Source: Nautiliaceae bacterium
GTDB taxonomy: Bacteria; Campylobacterota; Campylobacteria; Campylobacterales; Nautiliaceae
NCBI GenBank assembly: GCA_027035735.1
Contig: JALVUH010000165.1
Span: 1 to 20,244 of the forward strand
DNA: 20,244 nt
Reading direction: 5' to 3'
Shown: positions 6,896 through 14,292 of the stretch, piece by piece
Layout: each line of letters opens with the position of its first letter
How positions within the stretch are numbered: position 1 is the first letter of the stretch
Translations under genes and position numbers: made by a program
The notes under the pieces: generated by a model
What the model was told of the DNA's origin: nothing
Seen by the model: the letters and a program-made list of their open reading frames with translations, nothing else
The model's database searches: none

Positions 6896-8878
6896 TTATC
6901 TAAATATAATTGATTGTTTTAATCCACCTAATGGATAAAAATTGACATTAAAACTTACAATGTAATCTACATTATAAGAAATTCCATTTTCTTGTAATAC
7001 TGGTGTTAATAATTTTTTGAAACTTATATCATATTGCCAGCACTTTTTATTTAATTTTATTCCAAATAACCAAAATTTTGGATAATGATTTATAATATCA
7101 TAATTATACTCAAAATATAATTTTTTATATTTATTTAATCCTTTATCAAATTTTATATCTATACTTTTTGTAGCGGGATTATACTGATAAACATGAGTAA
7201 AAGTAATTTTATTATTATCAAAAGCATAAGAAATTACAAAAGCATTATATGTTGTTTTATTCAAATTCCAGTCAAATTTATTATTATCATTTATAGAAAT
7301 ATTATTATAATTTAAATTTATTTGATTTTCCATAGGTTCACTTTTTTTAGTTTGTAAATTATAAAATTGATGAAAAGTATGTTCTAAATAAAAATTATTT
7401 TTTTGAAAAATTTGAAACAAATCAAAAGAAATAGAATTTTGAATTCCTGTATAATTAATTATATCAGAATTAATTTCTGTTTTATTATAGTTTTTTAAAT
7501 TTAATGTTATTTGAGGAGAAATAATATGTAAAAATTTACCATTTTTTGTAAAAGAAGAATAAAACTTAAATTGAGTATATGTATTTAAAAAATAACTTGG
7601 CTTTACTTGTGAATTATAAAAATTTCCATATTCTCCTTTTGCATTTTCACTAACATTTAAATTTAAATAATCATTAAAAAATCTAAAATTTATCCCTACT
7701 GGCAACATAAAAGTATTAAGAAAATACCTCTCACCACCTTCTGAGTAATAATTATAAAAATTATAATCAAAAGAAAACAAAAGTTTTTTATGTTTTTTTT
7801 CAAATATATGATAATTAATCTGCGGCAATACTTGTAAAGTGTTTTTATTATTTAATAAAGCTGTATTTATAAAGTATCTATTATAAATTCCCAAAATTGA
7901 ATTTTGATATTTCTTAAAATAATTTATTTTTGAAGTTATTATTTTATTCGTTAGATATGATTGATTAAAAGTATAATTTTGAGGATTCAAATAAAAATAA
8001 TCTACATCATTTGCATATTTTATATCAATATATAGTTTATCATTTCCAAAAACTTTATCTCTTTTATAATTAAATTGATAACCAAAATGCTTTTTATGAG
8101 CTAAATTATATTTATAAAAATATTTATCTTTATCCCAAAATATACCCCCTTTTAAAATCCCAAAAGAATAAGGAGAATCAACAAATCTAAATGTTGAATA
8201 AATACCTCTTCCTCTTTTAGTTCTAATAGTAGGTGTTATTTGTAAATCTGTTCTAATAGAAGTAGCAAAATAGATTGGTTGAGAATATAATATACCTTCT
8301 TTAGCAGAAAAACCAACATAAGGCCTCAAAAAACCGCTTCTTCTTTTTTTATTAAAAGAACCAAAATAAAAAGGCAAATAAAAAACAGGTGTATTATGAA
8401 TATAAAGAATTAAATTATAAAGTTTTATATTTTTAGTTTTTTTGTTAAAAACTCCACTATTAGCATATATAAACCAATCAGGCTTATTTACACAACAACT
8501 ACTAAAAATAGTATTTTTAAAATATAAAAGATTTTGATTTTTTATACTTGCTATTTTGTTTTTAAACCATAAATCTATTTTTCTGTCATAATAAAAAGAA
8601 TAATCTATTTTAATATTATTTTTTGTGATAATTTCTACTTTTTTTGAACTTAAAACACTATTATTATAAAAAATTAACACATGACCACTAAATACAGCAT
8701 GGGTTTTATTCTTAATGGTAGCTTTATCCGCTTGAACGAAAAATTGATTATTATAAATCAATAAAGGCTTATTTAAATAAATTATGTTATTTTTTTGTTG
8801 TGCACTTTTAGCATATATTTTTAAAATATCACCAAAAGCAAAAACAGCTAAAAAAAGCAGACTAATTATCTTCAACAA
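6896..8878 (-). CDS. lptD: LPS-assembly protein LptD (OstA), outer membrane
   Basis: LptD is the outer-membrane barrel that, with LptE, inserts lipopolysaccharide into the outer leaflet. Residues 1-16 form a signal peptide (LKIISLLFLAVFAFG). An OstA/LptA-like beta-jellyroll follows (about 30-155), with SSCCVNKPDWF at 126-136 holding the cysteines near the jellyroll end. The hallmark PVFYLPFYFGSFNKKRRSGF (164-183) leads into a Tyr/Asn-rich beta-barrel up to the C-terminal QSIIFR. At 660 aa it is somewhat shorter than the E. coli protein (over 750 aa). The start is TTG at 8878: the codon before it is a stop, GGAG lies 8 nt upstream, and it places the signal peptide at the N-terminus. It overlaps the RDD gene by 17 nt. 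The next gene is the MCE protein, so LPS and phospholipid transport genes are adjacent. Confidence 0.93.
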   Translation of the reverse strand: MLKIISLLFLAVFAFGDILKIYAKSAQQKNNIIYLNKPLLIYNNQFFVQADKATIKNKTHAVFSGHVLIFYNNSVLSSKKVEIITKNNIKIDYSFYYDRKIDLWFKNKIASIKNQNLLYFKNTIFSSCCVNKPDWFIYANSGVFNKKTKNIKLYNLILYIHNTPVFYLPFYFGSFNKKRRSGFLRPYVGFSAKEGILYSQPIYFATSIRTDLQITPTIRTKRGRGIYSTFRFVDSPYSFGILKGGIFWDKDKYFYKYNLAHKKHFGYQFNYKRDKVFGNDKLYIDIKYANDVDYFYLNPQNYTFNQSYLTNKIITSKINYFKKYQNSILGIYNRYFINTALLNNKNTLQVLPQINYHIFEKKHKKLLFSFDYNFYNYYSEGGERYFLNTFMLPVGINFRFFNDYLNLNVSENAKGEYGNFYNSQVKPSYFLNTYTQFKFYSSFTKNGKFLHIISPQITLNLKNYNKTEINSDIINYTGIQNSISFDLFQIFQKNNFYLEHTFHQFYNLQTKKSEPMENQINLNYNNISINDNNKFDWNLNKTTYNAFVISYAFDNNKITFTHVYQYNPATKSIDIKFDKGLNKYKKLYFEYNYDIINHYPKFWLFGIKLNKKCWQYDISFKKLLTPVLQENGISYNVDYIVSFNVNFYPLGGLKQSIIFR

Positions 8879-9317
8879 CTACACATCTCCCAATTATATC
8901 ATGCAAAGCCCTATTATATGGATCAAATATAGCTACAATCATACCTGCATAAAAAAACATTTCATCAAAATTTCTAAAAATACTTCTTATTAAACTTCTA
9001 AAAAAATCCGGTTTATCTAATGTTTGTATATCAATACATTTTATTTTCATAATCATTTTTCCGATTGTTTTCCCATAAATCGCAATAAAAATCCAATGAT
9101 AAAGAGTATAAGCAATAAAAATATATAAAAACAATCTATCAGTTAAAATTAACATTTGCTGAAATGTTTTTGCTTTTGAAAACTCATCAATAAAAGCAAT
9201 AAAAATTAAAAAAGAGATTAACAAATCATCTATAGTCATAGATATTATTCTCTTTTTTAAAGATGCTATTTTTAAATTTGCTTTTTGTAATTTTATATCT
9301 AATTCACTTTGTTGCAT
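8862..9317 (-). CDS. RDD family membrane protein
   Basis: This is a 151-aa integral membrane protein. The motif RIISMTIDDLLIS near 23-35 provides the R and DD residues that name the family. Hydrophobic segments lie at about 28-43, 62-80 and 118-130. A GKTIGKMIMKIKCID stretch (about 83-97) and the ending NRALHDIIGRCVVVED (about 134-149) are typical of RDD proteins. Function in this family is poorly known; some members are ion transporters. The ATG at 9317 has GAGG upstream and follows the purD stop by 7 nt. Its 3' end overlaps lptD by 17 nt, so it is in the same transcription unit and may support lptD translation by coupling. Confidence 0.87.
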   Translation of the reverse strand: MQQSELDIKLQKANLKIASLKKRIISMTIDDLLISFLIFIAFIDEFSKAKTFQQMLILTDRLFLYIFIAYTLYHWIFIAIYGKTIGKMIMKIKCIDIQTLDKPDFFRSLIRSIFRNFDEMFFYAGMIVAIFDPYNRALHDIIGRCVVVEDN

Positions 9318-9324
9318 TTTAACC

Positions 9325-10581
9325 TCAATAATTTAATGCTTGATATGCTATATCTTTTCTATATTTTTTACCTTCAAAATGAACTTTATCTACAATTTTA
9401 TATGCTTCATCTCTTGCTTCTTTCACATTTTTACCAAATCCAACACAAACTAAAACTCTTCCGCCTGTAGCATAAAGTTTACCATCAATTTTTTTAACTC
9501 CTGCAAAAGCAATATATCCATTACAATCACTTAAATCATCAATTGTAATCTCTGCTGGTTCAGAACTTGAATAAGGATAATTTTTACTAGCACATACAAC
9601 TCCTACTGCAACCATATCTTTTATTTTTACATCAATTTTGTCTAATTGTTTAGTAGCTCCATTATAAAACATATCAAATAAAGAGCTATCAATTAAAGGC
9701 ATAAGTTCTTCACACTCAGGGTCTCCAAATCTTACATTATATTCAAGCACATAAGGTTCATTATCTACAATCATAAGTCCAATAAACAATACCCCCTCAT
9801 AAGGAGCTCCCTCTTCTTGCATACCTTTTAAAGTAGGCTTTATAATTTTTTCTTTTACTTTTTCATAAATTTCAGGTGTTGCAAGTGGAGTTGGAGCATA
9901 TGCTCCCATACCACCAGTATTTGGTCCTTTATCTCCATCAAGAAGTCTTTTATGGTCTTGTGCTGCAGGAAGTAAAACAAAATCTTTACCATCACAAATT
10001 GCAAACATACTAAGCTCAAACCCATCTAAAAACTCTTCAATAATTACTTTCTTACCAGCTTCTCCAAATGCTTTTCCGCTCAGCATCTCTTCTACTGCTT
10101 TTTTAGCATCTTCTTTACTCTCAGCTATAATTACACCTTTTCCTGCACAAAGTCCATCTGCTTTTACTACAATTGGAAGTTTTTCCATTTTATCTATAAA
10201 TTCAAAAGCTTTTTGTTGATCACTTGTTTCAATATATTTCGCTGTAGGAATATCATATTTTTTAAGAAAATTTTTCATATAAACTTTGCTACCTTCTAAT
10301 TTTGCGGCTTCTTTACTTGGTCCAAAGATTGTTAAACCATGATTTTTAAATACATCTACAATTCCTTCTACTAAAGGTGCCTCAGGTCCTACTATTGTTA
10401 AATCAATATTATTATCTTTTGCCCATTTTGCTAATTCTTCAAAATCTTTAATATCAATATTAGTAGCAAATTCTTCAGTTGCTCCATTTCCAGGTGCATA
10501 GTAAACCTCAGCCTCATCTTTTAAAAAATATCCGATAGCATACTCTCTTCCACCGCTTCCTACAATTAAAACTTTTTTCAT
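9325..10581 (-). CDS. purD: Phosphoribosylamine--glycine ligase (GAR synthetase)
   Basis: PurD joins glycine to 5-phosphoribosylamine using ATP, the second step of de novo purine synthesis in the cytoplasm. The 418 residues match the family length. The N-terminal motif VLIVGSGGREYAIGYFL has Tyr where most homologues have His (GGREHA). The ATP-grasp region includes VVKADGLCAGKGVI (137-150), EEFLDGFELS (181-190), DGDKGPNTGGMGAY (214-227) and the metal-binding NVRFGDPECE (281-290). The ATG at 10581 has AAGG upstream. A strong extended -10 promoter lies just before it, so purD probably heads the minus-strand run into RDD, lptD and the MCE gene. Identification is very confident. Confidence 0.97.
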   Translation of the reverse strand: MKKVLIVGSGGREYAIGYFLKDEAEVYYAPGNGATEEFATNIDIKDFEELAKWAKDNNIDLTIVGPEAPLVEGIVDVFKNHGLTIFGPSKEAAKLEGSKVYMKNFLKKYDIPTAKYIETSDQQKAFEFIDKMEKLPIVVKADGLCAGKGVIIAESKEDAKKAVEEMLSGKAFGEAGKKVIIEEFLDGFELSMFAICDGKDFVLLPAAQDHKRLLDGDKGPNTGGMGAYAPTPLATPEIYEKVKEKIIKPTLKGMQEEGAPYEGVLFIGLMIVDNEPYVLEYNVRFGDPECEELMPLIDSSLFDMFYNGATKQLDKIDVKIKDMVAVGVVCASKNYPYSSSEPAEITIDDLSDCNGYIAFAGVKKIDGKLYATGGRVLVCVGFGKNVKEARDEAYKIVDKVHFEGKKYRKDIAYQALNY

Positions 10582-10600
10582 CTTTTGCCTTTTTTACGAA

Positions 10601-10609
10601 ATTATAACA
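10601..10609 (-). promoter_or_regulatory. Extended -10 promoter upstream of purD
   Basis: On the minus strand the sequence TGTTATAAT (TGn followed by a perfect TATAAT) lies about 20 nt before the purD start, placing a transcript start near 10594 and just before the AAGG ribosome binding site. No convincing -35 hexamer is visible, as is common for sigma-70 promoters with an extended -10 in Campylobacterota. It falls in the 30-nt gap between the DUF2628-like gene and purD. Confidence 0.55.
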
Positions 10610-10611
10610 AA

Positions 10612-11106
10612 TTATTTATGAAGAGGCTGACCAGTAATCATTGCAAAAATCCAAGGCCAAATAAAAATTAATATCAATATAATTGCCCAAATTACATAAG
10701 AAATTTTAGGTTTGGCTTTTTTCTTAATACACTCTATATCAGGATGATACTCTCCTCCACAATTTTCTACATCTTTTGTAAATTTATTAAGATACAAAAA
10801 ATAATAACAAAATCCACTAAGAATAGAACTTGTTAAATAAATAGCAATTAATACTAATAACGGATGTAATTTTGCATAAGCCAAAATATATCCTATCATC
10901 AAAGAAAAGATTAAAACACCAAAAGCTTCTGTTATCATTCTTCTATATAAAAGATAAAACCATCCAAAAATAAAAGCATATAAATTAAAAATAGGCTTAC
11001 ATTTCCCAAGACCTTCATCATTCATAATTTCAGCAAAAATTTTTTCATCTTTAGGAGTTAATTTATAATAAGTTTTTTTTAAAATTTCTAAATATTTCTC
11101 TTTCAT
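10612..11106 (-). CDS. DUF2628-like membrane protein
   Basis: A 164-aa protein of unknown function. After a soluble N-terminal region (1-38), the motif FNLYAFIFGWFYLLYRRM (about 40-57) resembles the aromatic signature FNxxAFxFGxxWxxYRxM of DUF2628 proteins. Hydrophobic segments follow at about 62-78, 82-107 and 136-157. A cytosolic loop near 112-135 holds Cys, His and Lys residues. Its ATG overlaps the upstream 60-aa gene by 4 nt (ATGA), so the two are translated together. It lies upstream of purD, which has its own promoter. No substrate or partner can be read from the sequence. Confidence 0.8.
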   Translation of the reverse strand: MKEKYLEILKKTYYKLTPKDEKIFAEIMNDEGLGKCKPIFNLYAFIFGWFYLLYRRMITEAFGVLIFSLMIGYILAYAKLHPLLVLIAIYLTSSILSGFCYYFLYLNKFTKDVENCGGEYHPDIECIKKKAKPKISYVIWAIILILIFIWPWIFAMITGQPLHK

Positions 11107-11285
11107 ATTTTACCTTTAATAAAAGTTTTGTAATAATCCCAAATTGCTAAAAACAAAAATCCAACTACCGGCGATAAAAAAAGTGCAATTAAACCAAATA
11201 TCCACAAATTATATCCAAGTCTATATGCAAAATATGCCACAATTGTGCTAAGCATTATGTAATTTATTAAAAACCAAATTCCCAT
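11103..11285 (-). CDS. Small hydrophobic membrane protein (60 aa)
   Basis: I do not recognise a family. The protein is nearly all membrane-embedded: a first hydrophobic segment at about 3-20 and a second at about 27-49, with short loops containing AYRLGYN and a basic C-terminal tail (KTFIKGKI). Two short helices with a Gly/Pro turn (LSPVVGFL) suggest a hairpin. It overlaps the DUF2628-like gene by 4 nt and heads this two-gene unit. The ATG at 11285 is preceded by AAAGAGAT, a moderate ribosome binding site. It may be a partner of the neighbouring membrane protein; this is inferred only from coupling. Confidence 0.68.
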   Translation of the reverse strand: MGIWFLINYIMLSTIVAYFAYRLGYNLWIFGLIALFLSPVVGFLFLAIWDYYKTFIKGKI

Positions 11286-11327
11286 ATTATCTCTTTTTAG
11301 CTAAAATTATATTAAAAAAGGAAATAA
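11286..11327. promoter_or_regulatory. Divergent intergenic region with candidate -10 boxes
   Basis: This 42-nt gap separates the minus-strand membrane-protein pair from the plus-strand dihydroorotase-like gene. On the minus strand a perfect TATAAT is read at 11311-11306. On the plus strand TAAAAT lies at 11302-11307. The two boxes overlap, so the promoters may compete. No clear -35 is visible for either. AAGGA at 11318-11322 is the ribosome binding site of the plus-strand gene. Confidence 0.4.
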
Positions 11328-12314
11328 ATGAGAATAAAAGTTCCTAAAAGTTTTGATTTAAATGTAAAGAATTCTGAAAGCGTAAGTAAAATAGCTGCCG
11401 CTGCTAGAAATGGAGGAGTAAAATATGCTCTTATGATACCTTCTATCAAACCTATTTACGATAAACTTCATTTAGCATATAATTTAAAAAGAGCAAATGA
11501 AGAAAATTTTAATCTATTTGTAGCAATTGAAGGAATACATGATAATAAACTCTCAGAAATCTCTATTTTAAAAAATAAAGGAGCAAGTGCAATTTATATA
11601 AATTCTGATGAAGATATGAATTTAATCAAAAGAGTCTTTGAATATGCAGAATTTTTAGATATACCTGTATTTGTAAATGCTAACAATAAAGCTTTAAGCA
11701 TAGGAGTTATGAATGATTCTCCTAAAGCATATGCTCTTGGTCTTCAAGGCATTCCAAATTATGCCGAATCTATTGAAGTTGCAAAAATCCTTGAACTATC
11801 TAAACATTTTAAAGCAAAAATAGTATTTCAAAATATCACTACAAAAGAGTCAATTGAAATTTTAAAAGATAGACCAAAAAATGTTTTTGTTGATGTATGT
11901 ATTGATAATTTATATTTTTGCGATGAAGACATAGGAGAATTTAATACACTTTTTAAAACTTTTCCTCCTCTTAGAAGCAAAGAAGATAAAAATGCATTGC
12001 TTAAAGCATGCGAAGAAGGAATAATAGATTTTATCTCATCCAATCATATAGCCGCTACAAATAAAGATGTCCCTTTTGAAGAAGCAGATTATGGTATCAG
12101 CAAACTTGATATTTTTACTCAGCTTGCATATTCTCTACCTCTTCCTCATGAAATAGTGACAAAATTAATATCCACTAATCCATCTAAACTTTTTAATATT
12201 GAAATTAATGAATTTATAGAAGTTGAATTTGGAGAATTTGAAATAGATTCCAATAAATTTGAAAGCAAATCAAAAATTACTCCTTATAAAAAATTAAAAG
12301 CAAAAATAGTTTAG
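11328..12314 (+). CDS. Dihydroorotase-like protein lacking metal ligands (probable pseudoenzyme)
   Basis: The 328-aa protein has the amidohydrolase fold of class I dihydroorotase: AAAARNGGVKYALMIPSIKP (23-42), GLQGIPNYAESIEVAK (138-153), FPPLRSKEDKNALLKAC (212-228), EEADYGISKLDIF (251-263) and FESKSKITPY (311-320). Every expected zinc ligand is changed. The HxH motif near the N-terminus reads DLNVK (10-14), the later histidine regions read NANN (117-120) and FQNI (167-170), and the catalytic Asp in the SDHAP motif is Asn in SSNHIA (237-242). The first ~50 residues of the usual N-terminal sandwich are also missing. It is therefore unlikely to be an active dihydroorotase. Non-catalytic PyrC homologues are known to bind and stabilise aspartate transcarbamoylase, which is one possible role; pyrB is not in this window. 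AAGGAAATAA precedes the ATG. Confidence 0.88.
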   Translation: MRIKVPKSFDLNVKNSESVSKIAAAARNGGVKYALMIPSIKPIYDKLHLAYNLKRANEENFNLFVAIEGIHDNKLSEISILKNKGASAIYINSDEDMNLIKRVFEYAEFLDIPVFVNANNKALSIGVMNDSPKAYALGLQGIPNYAESIEVAKILELSKHFKAKIVFQNITTKESIEILKDRPKNVFVDVCIDNLYFCDEDIGEFNTLFKTFPPLRSKEDKNALLKACEEGIIDFISSNHIAATNKDVPFEEADYGISKLDIFTQLAYSLPLPHEIVTKLISTNPSKLFNIEINEFIEVEFGEFEIDSNKFESKSKITPYKKLKAKIV

Positions 12315-12325
12315 TTATTTAAACT
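12308..12325 (+). terminator. Weak AT-rich hairpin after the dihydroorotase-like gene
   Basis: AGTTTA and TAAACT form a perfect 6-bp inverted repeat around a 6-nt loop that includes the stop codon end, followed by a T-rich run from about 12329. Only one G-C pair is present in each arm, so the hairpin is weak and may be chance in DNA this AT-rich. Confidence 0.27.
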
Positions 12326-12357
12326 CAATTTCTTTTCTTTACTTTCTTTAAAAAATC

Positions 12358-12366
12358 TGCTATAAT
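12358..12366 (+). promoter_or_regulatory. Extended -10 promoter for the radical SAM/Memo pair
   Basis: TGCTATAAT (TGn plus a perfect TATAAT) lies 25 nt before the chosen start of the radical SAM gene. A TTTACT at 12338-12343 is a possible weak -35 with a 17-nt spacer. An expected transcript start near 12373 would be downstream of the ATG at 12365, which supports the later ATG at 12392 as the true start. Confidence 0.6.
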
Positions 12367-12391
12367 GTATAAAAGTTTTGAGGAGGGGAAA

Positions 12392-13393
12392 ATGAAATAT
12401 TATGAAACTCTAGATAATGGGAAAATCAGATGCCTACTTTGCCGTCATCATTGTATACTTAAAGAGGGTCAAGTAGGCATCTGTGGTATTAATATGAATA
12501 AAAATGGAGAACTTGTAAATCTTGTATATGGACATCCAGCAAGTATTAATATTGATCCAATTGAAAAAAAACCACTTTTTCATTTTTTACCCGGAACTCC
12601 AGTTCTTAGCTTTGGGACTGTTGGGTGTAATTTTAAATGTCCATTTTGTCAAAACTGGCAAATAGCTCACAATCATAAAGTAGATAACTCTATTTATGTC
12701 AGTCCAGAAAAAATGGTTGAACTTGCAATTGAATATAAATGTAATTCAATTGCTTATACTTATAATGAACCAAGCGTATTTTATCCATATGCAAGAGATG
12801 TAGGAATTTTAGCAAAAGAAAAAGGCCTTAAAAATGTATTTGTAACAAATGGATTTGAAAGTGTTTATGAAATTGAAGATATGAAAAATTGGGTAGATGC
12901 TTGTAATGTAGATTTAAAAAGCTTTAAAAAAGATTATTATAAAAAAGTATTAAAAGGTGATTTAGAATATGTGCTTGATACTATTAAAAGATTACATGAT
13001 GTAGGAATATGGCAAGAGATAACAACTCTAGTAGTTCCCGGAGATAATGATAGCGAGGAAGAATTAACTCAAATAGCAGAATTTATTGCAAGTGTAGGAA
13101 AAGAAATTCCTTGGCATATTTCAAGATTCCATCCAGATTATAAAGTTCAAGACAAACCTCCAACACCAATGGAGACTATGCTAAAAGCATATGAGATTGG
13201 AAAAAAAGTAGGACTTAAATATGTATATCTTGGAAATGTAGCAATGCCTGTGATTACATATTGTCCAAATTGTGGAGAAGAATTAATTGTTAGAAGCATT
13301 TACAAAGTAGAAAAAAATATTTTACAAATTGATAATGAAGGAAAAGCACATTGTCCAAAATGTGGAGAAATTATAGAAGGAGTATGGAAATGA
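12392..13393 (+). CDS. amrS: AmmeMemoRadiSam-system radical SAM enzyme
   Basis: This 333-aa protein is a radical SAM enzyme related to pyruvate formate-lyase activating enzymes. Its 4Fe-4S motif is CNFKCPFC with Cys 79, 83 and 86. An N-terminal cysteine cluster, C14, C17, C21 and C31, precedes it. Motifs inside the barrel include SIAYTYNEPSVFYPYAR and FVTNGF. A C-terminal zinc-ribbon-like pair is C291/C294 and C321/C324. It belongs to the family found with Memo-like and AMMECR1-like proteins; its reaction is not established to my knowledge. The start was set at 12392 because GGAGGGG ends about 5 nt before that ATG, and the earlier ATG at 12365 lies inside the promoter. The stop overlaps the Memo gene start by 4 nt (ATGA), so the two proteins are probably made in fixed ratio. 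Confidence 0.93.
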   Translation: MKYYETLDNGKIRCLLCRHHCILKEGQVGICGINMNKNGELVNLVYGHPASINIDPIEKKPLFHFLPGTPVLSFGTVGCNFKCPFCQNWQIAHNHKVDNSIYVSPEKMVELAIEYKCNSIAYTYNEPSVFYPYARDVGILAKEKGLKNVFVTNGFESVYEIEDMKNWVDACNVDLKSFKKDYYKKVLKGDLEYVLDTIKRLHDVGIWQEITTLVVPGDNDSEEELTQIAEFIASVGKEIPWHISRFHPDYKVQDKPPTPMETMLKAYEIGKKVGLKYVYLGNVAMPVITYCPNCGEELIVRSIYKVEKNILQIDNEGKAHCPKCGEIIEGVWK

Positions 13394-14181
13394 GAAGAGC
13401 AGTAGTTAAAGAATGGTATGGAGGAACTTGCGAGGCAGTAGAAAATTTTATAGCACATTTCAATAAAATAATTGATGAAAATGTAGATGAAGAAAAAGCA
13501 GCGGAAATATTTTCTTTAAAACCAAAAGCTTTAATTGTTCCTCATGCAGGATGGGTATATAGTGGATTTACAGCAAATTTTGCTTATAGAATTGCTAGCA
13601 ATACAAAACCTAAAAGAGTAGTAGTTATTGGTCCATCTCACAGGTTTCCAATAAGAGGTATTTCGGTAACTTTGGAAGATTCCTATGAAACACCTTGCGG
13701 GATTTTACCAATAGATGTAGAATTTTCAAAAGAATTAATAGAAAAATTTGGAGTTGCAAATTTAGAAGAAGTACATCAAGAACACTCAACTGAAGTTCAA
13801 ATGCCTTTTATTTATCATTATTTTGGAGCAATTCCAGTAGTTGAATTAATTTATGGAGATTATGAACCGGCTAAATTAAAAGAAATAATTGAATATGCAA
13901 TTGCTGATAATTCTTTAGTAGTAATTTCAAGTGATTTAAGTCATTATTATGATTTAAAAACTGCAAATGCGCTTGATTATAATTGTCTTGAGGCAGTACA
14001 AACATTAGATATTAGCTATTTAAAAAATTGCGAAGCCTGCGGTAAAATAGGTATTACTGCAATGATACTTGCAGCAAAAGAAATGAATTTAACTTCATTT
14101 ATTGTAGATTATAGGACAAGTGCAGATGTAAGCGGTGATGAATCAAATGTAGTTGGATATATGAGTGCAATATTTATTTAA
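13390..14181 (+). CDS. amrB: AmmeMemoRadiSam system protein B (Memo family)
   Basis: The 263-aa protein matches the Memo family, a non-heme metal-binding fold related to extradiol dioxygenases. Visible motifs are VPHAGWVYSGF (50-60), VIGPSHRFPI (79-88), HQEHSTEVQMPFI (129-141), ISSDLSHYYD (179-188) and CEACGKIGITAM (214-225). His52, His84 and Cys217 correspond by motif to the human MEMO1 metal ligands (H49, H81, C244). The ATG at 13390 was chosen: AAGGAG ends 7 nt before it, whereas the ATG at 13384 is only 1 nt from it. It is coupled to the radical SAM gene through ATGA. An AMMECR1-domain gene, the usual third member, is not in this window. The molecular function of the system is not known to me. 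Confidence 0.92.
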   Translation: MRRAVVKEWYGGTCEAVENFIAHFNKIIDENVDEEKAAEIFSLKPKALIVPHAGWVYSGFTANFAYRIASNTKPKRVVVIGPSHRFPIRGISVTLEDSYETPCGILPIDVEFSKELIEKFGVANLEEVHQEHSTEVQMPFIYHYFGAIPVVELIYGDYEPAKLKEIIEYAIADNSLVVISSDLSHYYDLKTANALDYNCLEAVQTLDISYLKNCEACGKIGITAMILAAKEMNLTSFIVDYRTSADVSGDESNVVGYMSAIFI

Positions 14182-14189
14182 TAATTTTT

Positions 14190-14198
14190 TGTTATAAT
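14190..14198 (+). promoter_or_regulatory. Extended -10 promoter before the 19-aa basic ORF
   Basis: TGTTATAAT lies in the short gap after the Memo gene, giving a transcript start near 14205 and a leader of about 28 nt before the small ORF. It shows the small ORF can be transcribed separately from the amr pair. A T-rich stretch precedes it, but no clear -35 hexamer is visible. Confidence 0.58.
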
Positions 14199-14232
14199 TT
14201 TATTCTAAAAACTTCCTAAAAAAGGAGGTCTC

Positions 14233-14292
14233 ATGGCAAGAGGAAAATTCAAAATGAAAAGAAAAAGAAGAAGAGTTTTATACTCTAAATAA
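14233..14292 (+). CDS. Tiny highly basic protein (19 aa), unrecognised
   Basis: The ORF encodes MARGKFKMKRKRRRVLYSK, with 10 Lys or Arg in 19 residues and no acidic residue. Evidence that it is real: a perfect AAAGGAGG at 14221-14228 four bases before the ATG, an extended -10 promoter about 35 nt upstream, and location in an otherwise unexplained gap between two convergent genes. Its composition suggests binding to rRNA or other nucleic acid, like very small ribosomal proteins, but it does not look like L36, bTHX or the mycobacterial bS22 that I know. It could also be a leader peptide, although no gene follows on this strand inside the window. A hairpin overlaps its 3' end. Confidence 0.6.
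   Translation: MARGKFKMKRKRRRVLYSK

Noticed and set aside
8784..8993. Plus-strand frame across the lptD start and RDD gene end
   Set aside because: Antisense to a real signal peptide and to the RDD C-terminal motif; no promoter or Shine-Dalgarno.
11828..12043. Minus-strand frame inside the dihydroorotase-like gene
   Set aside because: Antisense to the FPPLR and SSNHIA region, which are family motifs on the plus strand.
12365..12391. Earlier ATG for the radical SAM gene at 12365
   Set aside because: It lies within the TATAAT promoter and upstream of the expected transcript start, while GGAGGGG sits correctly before ATG 12392.
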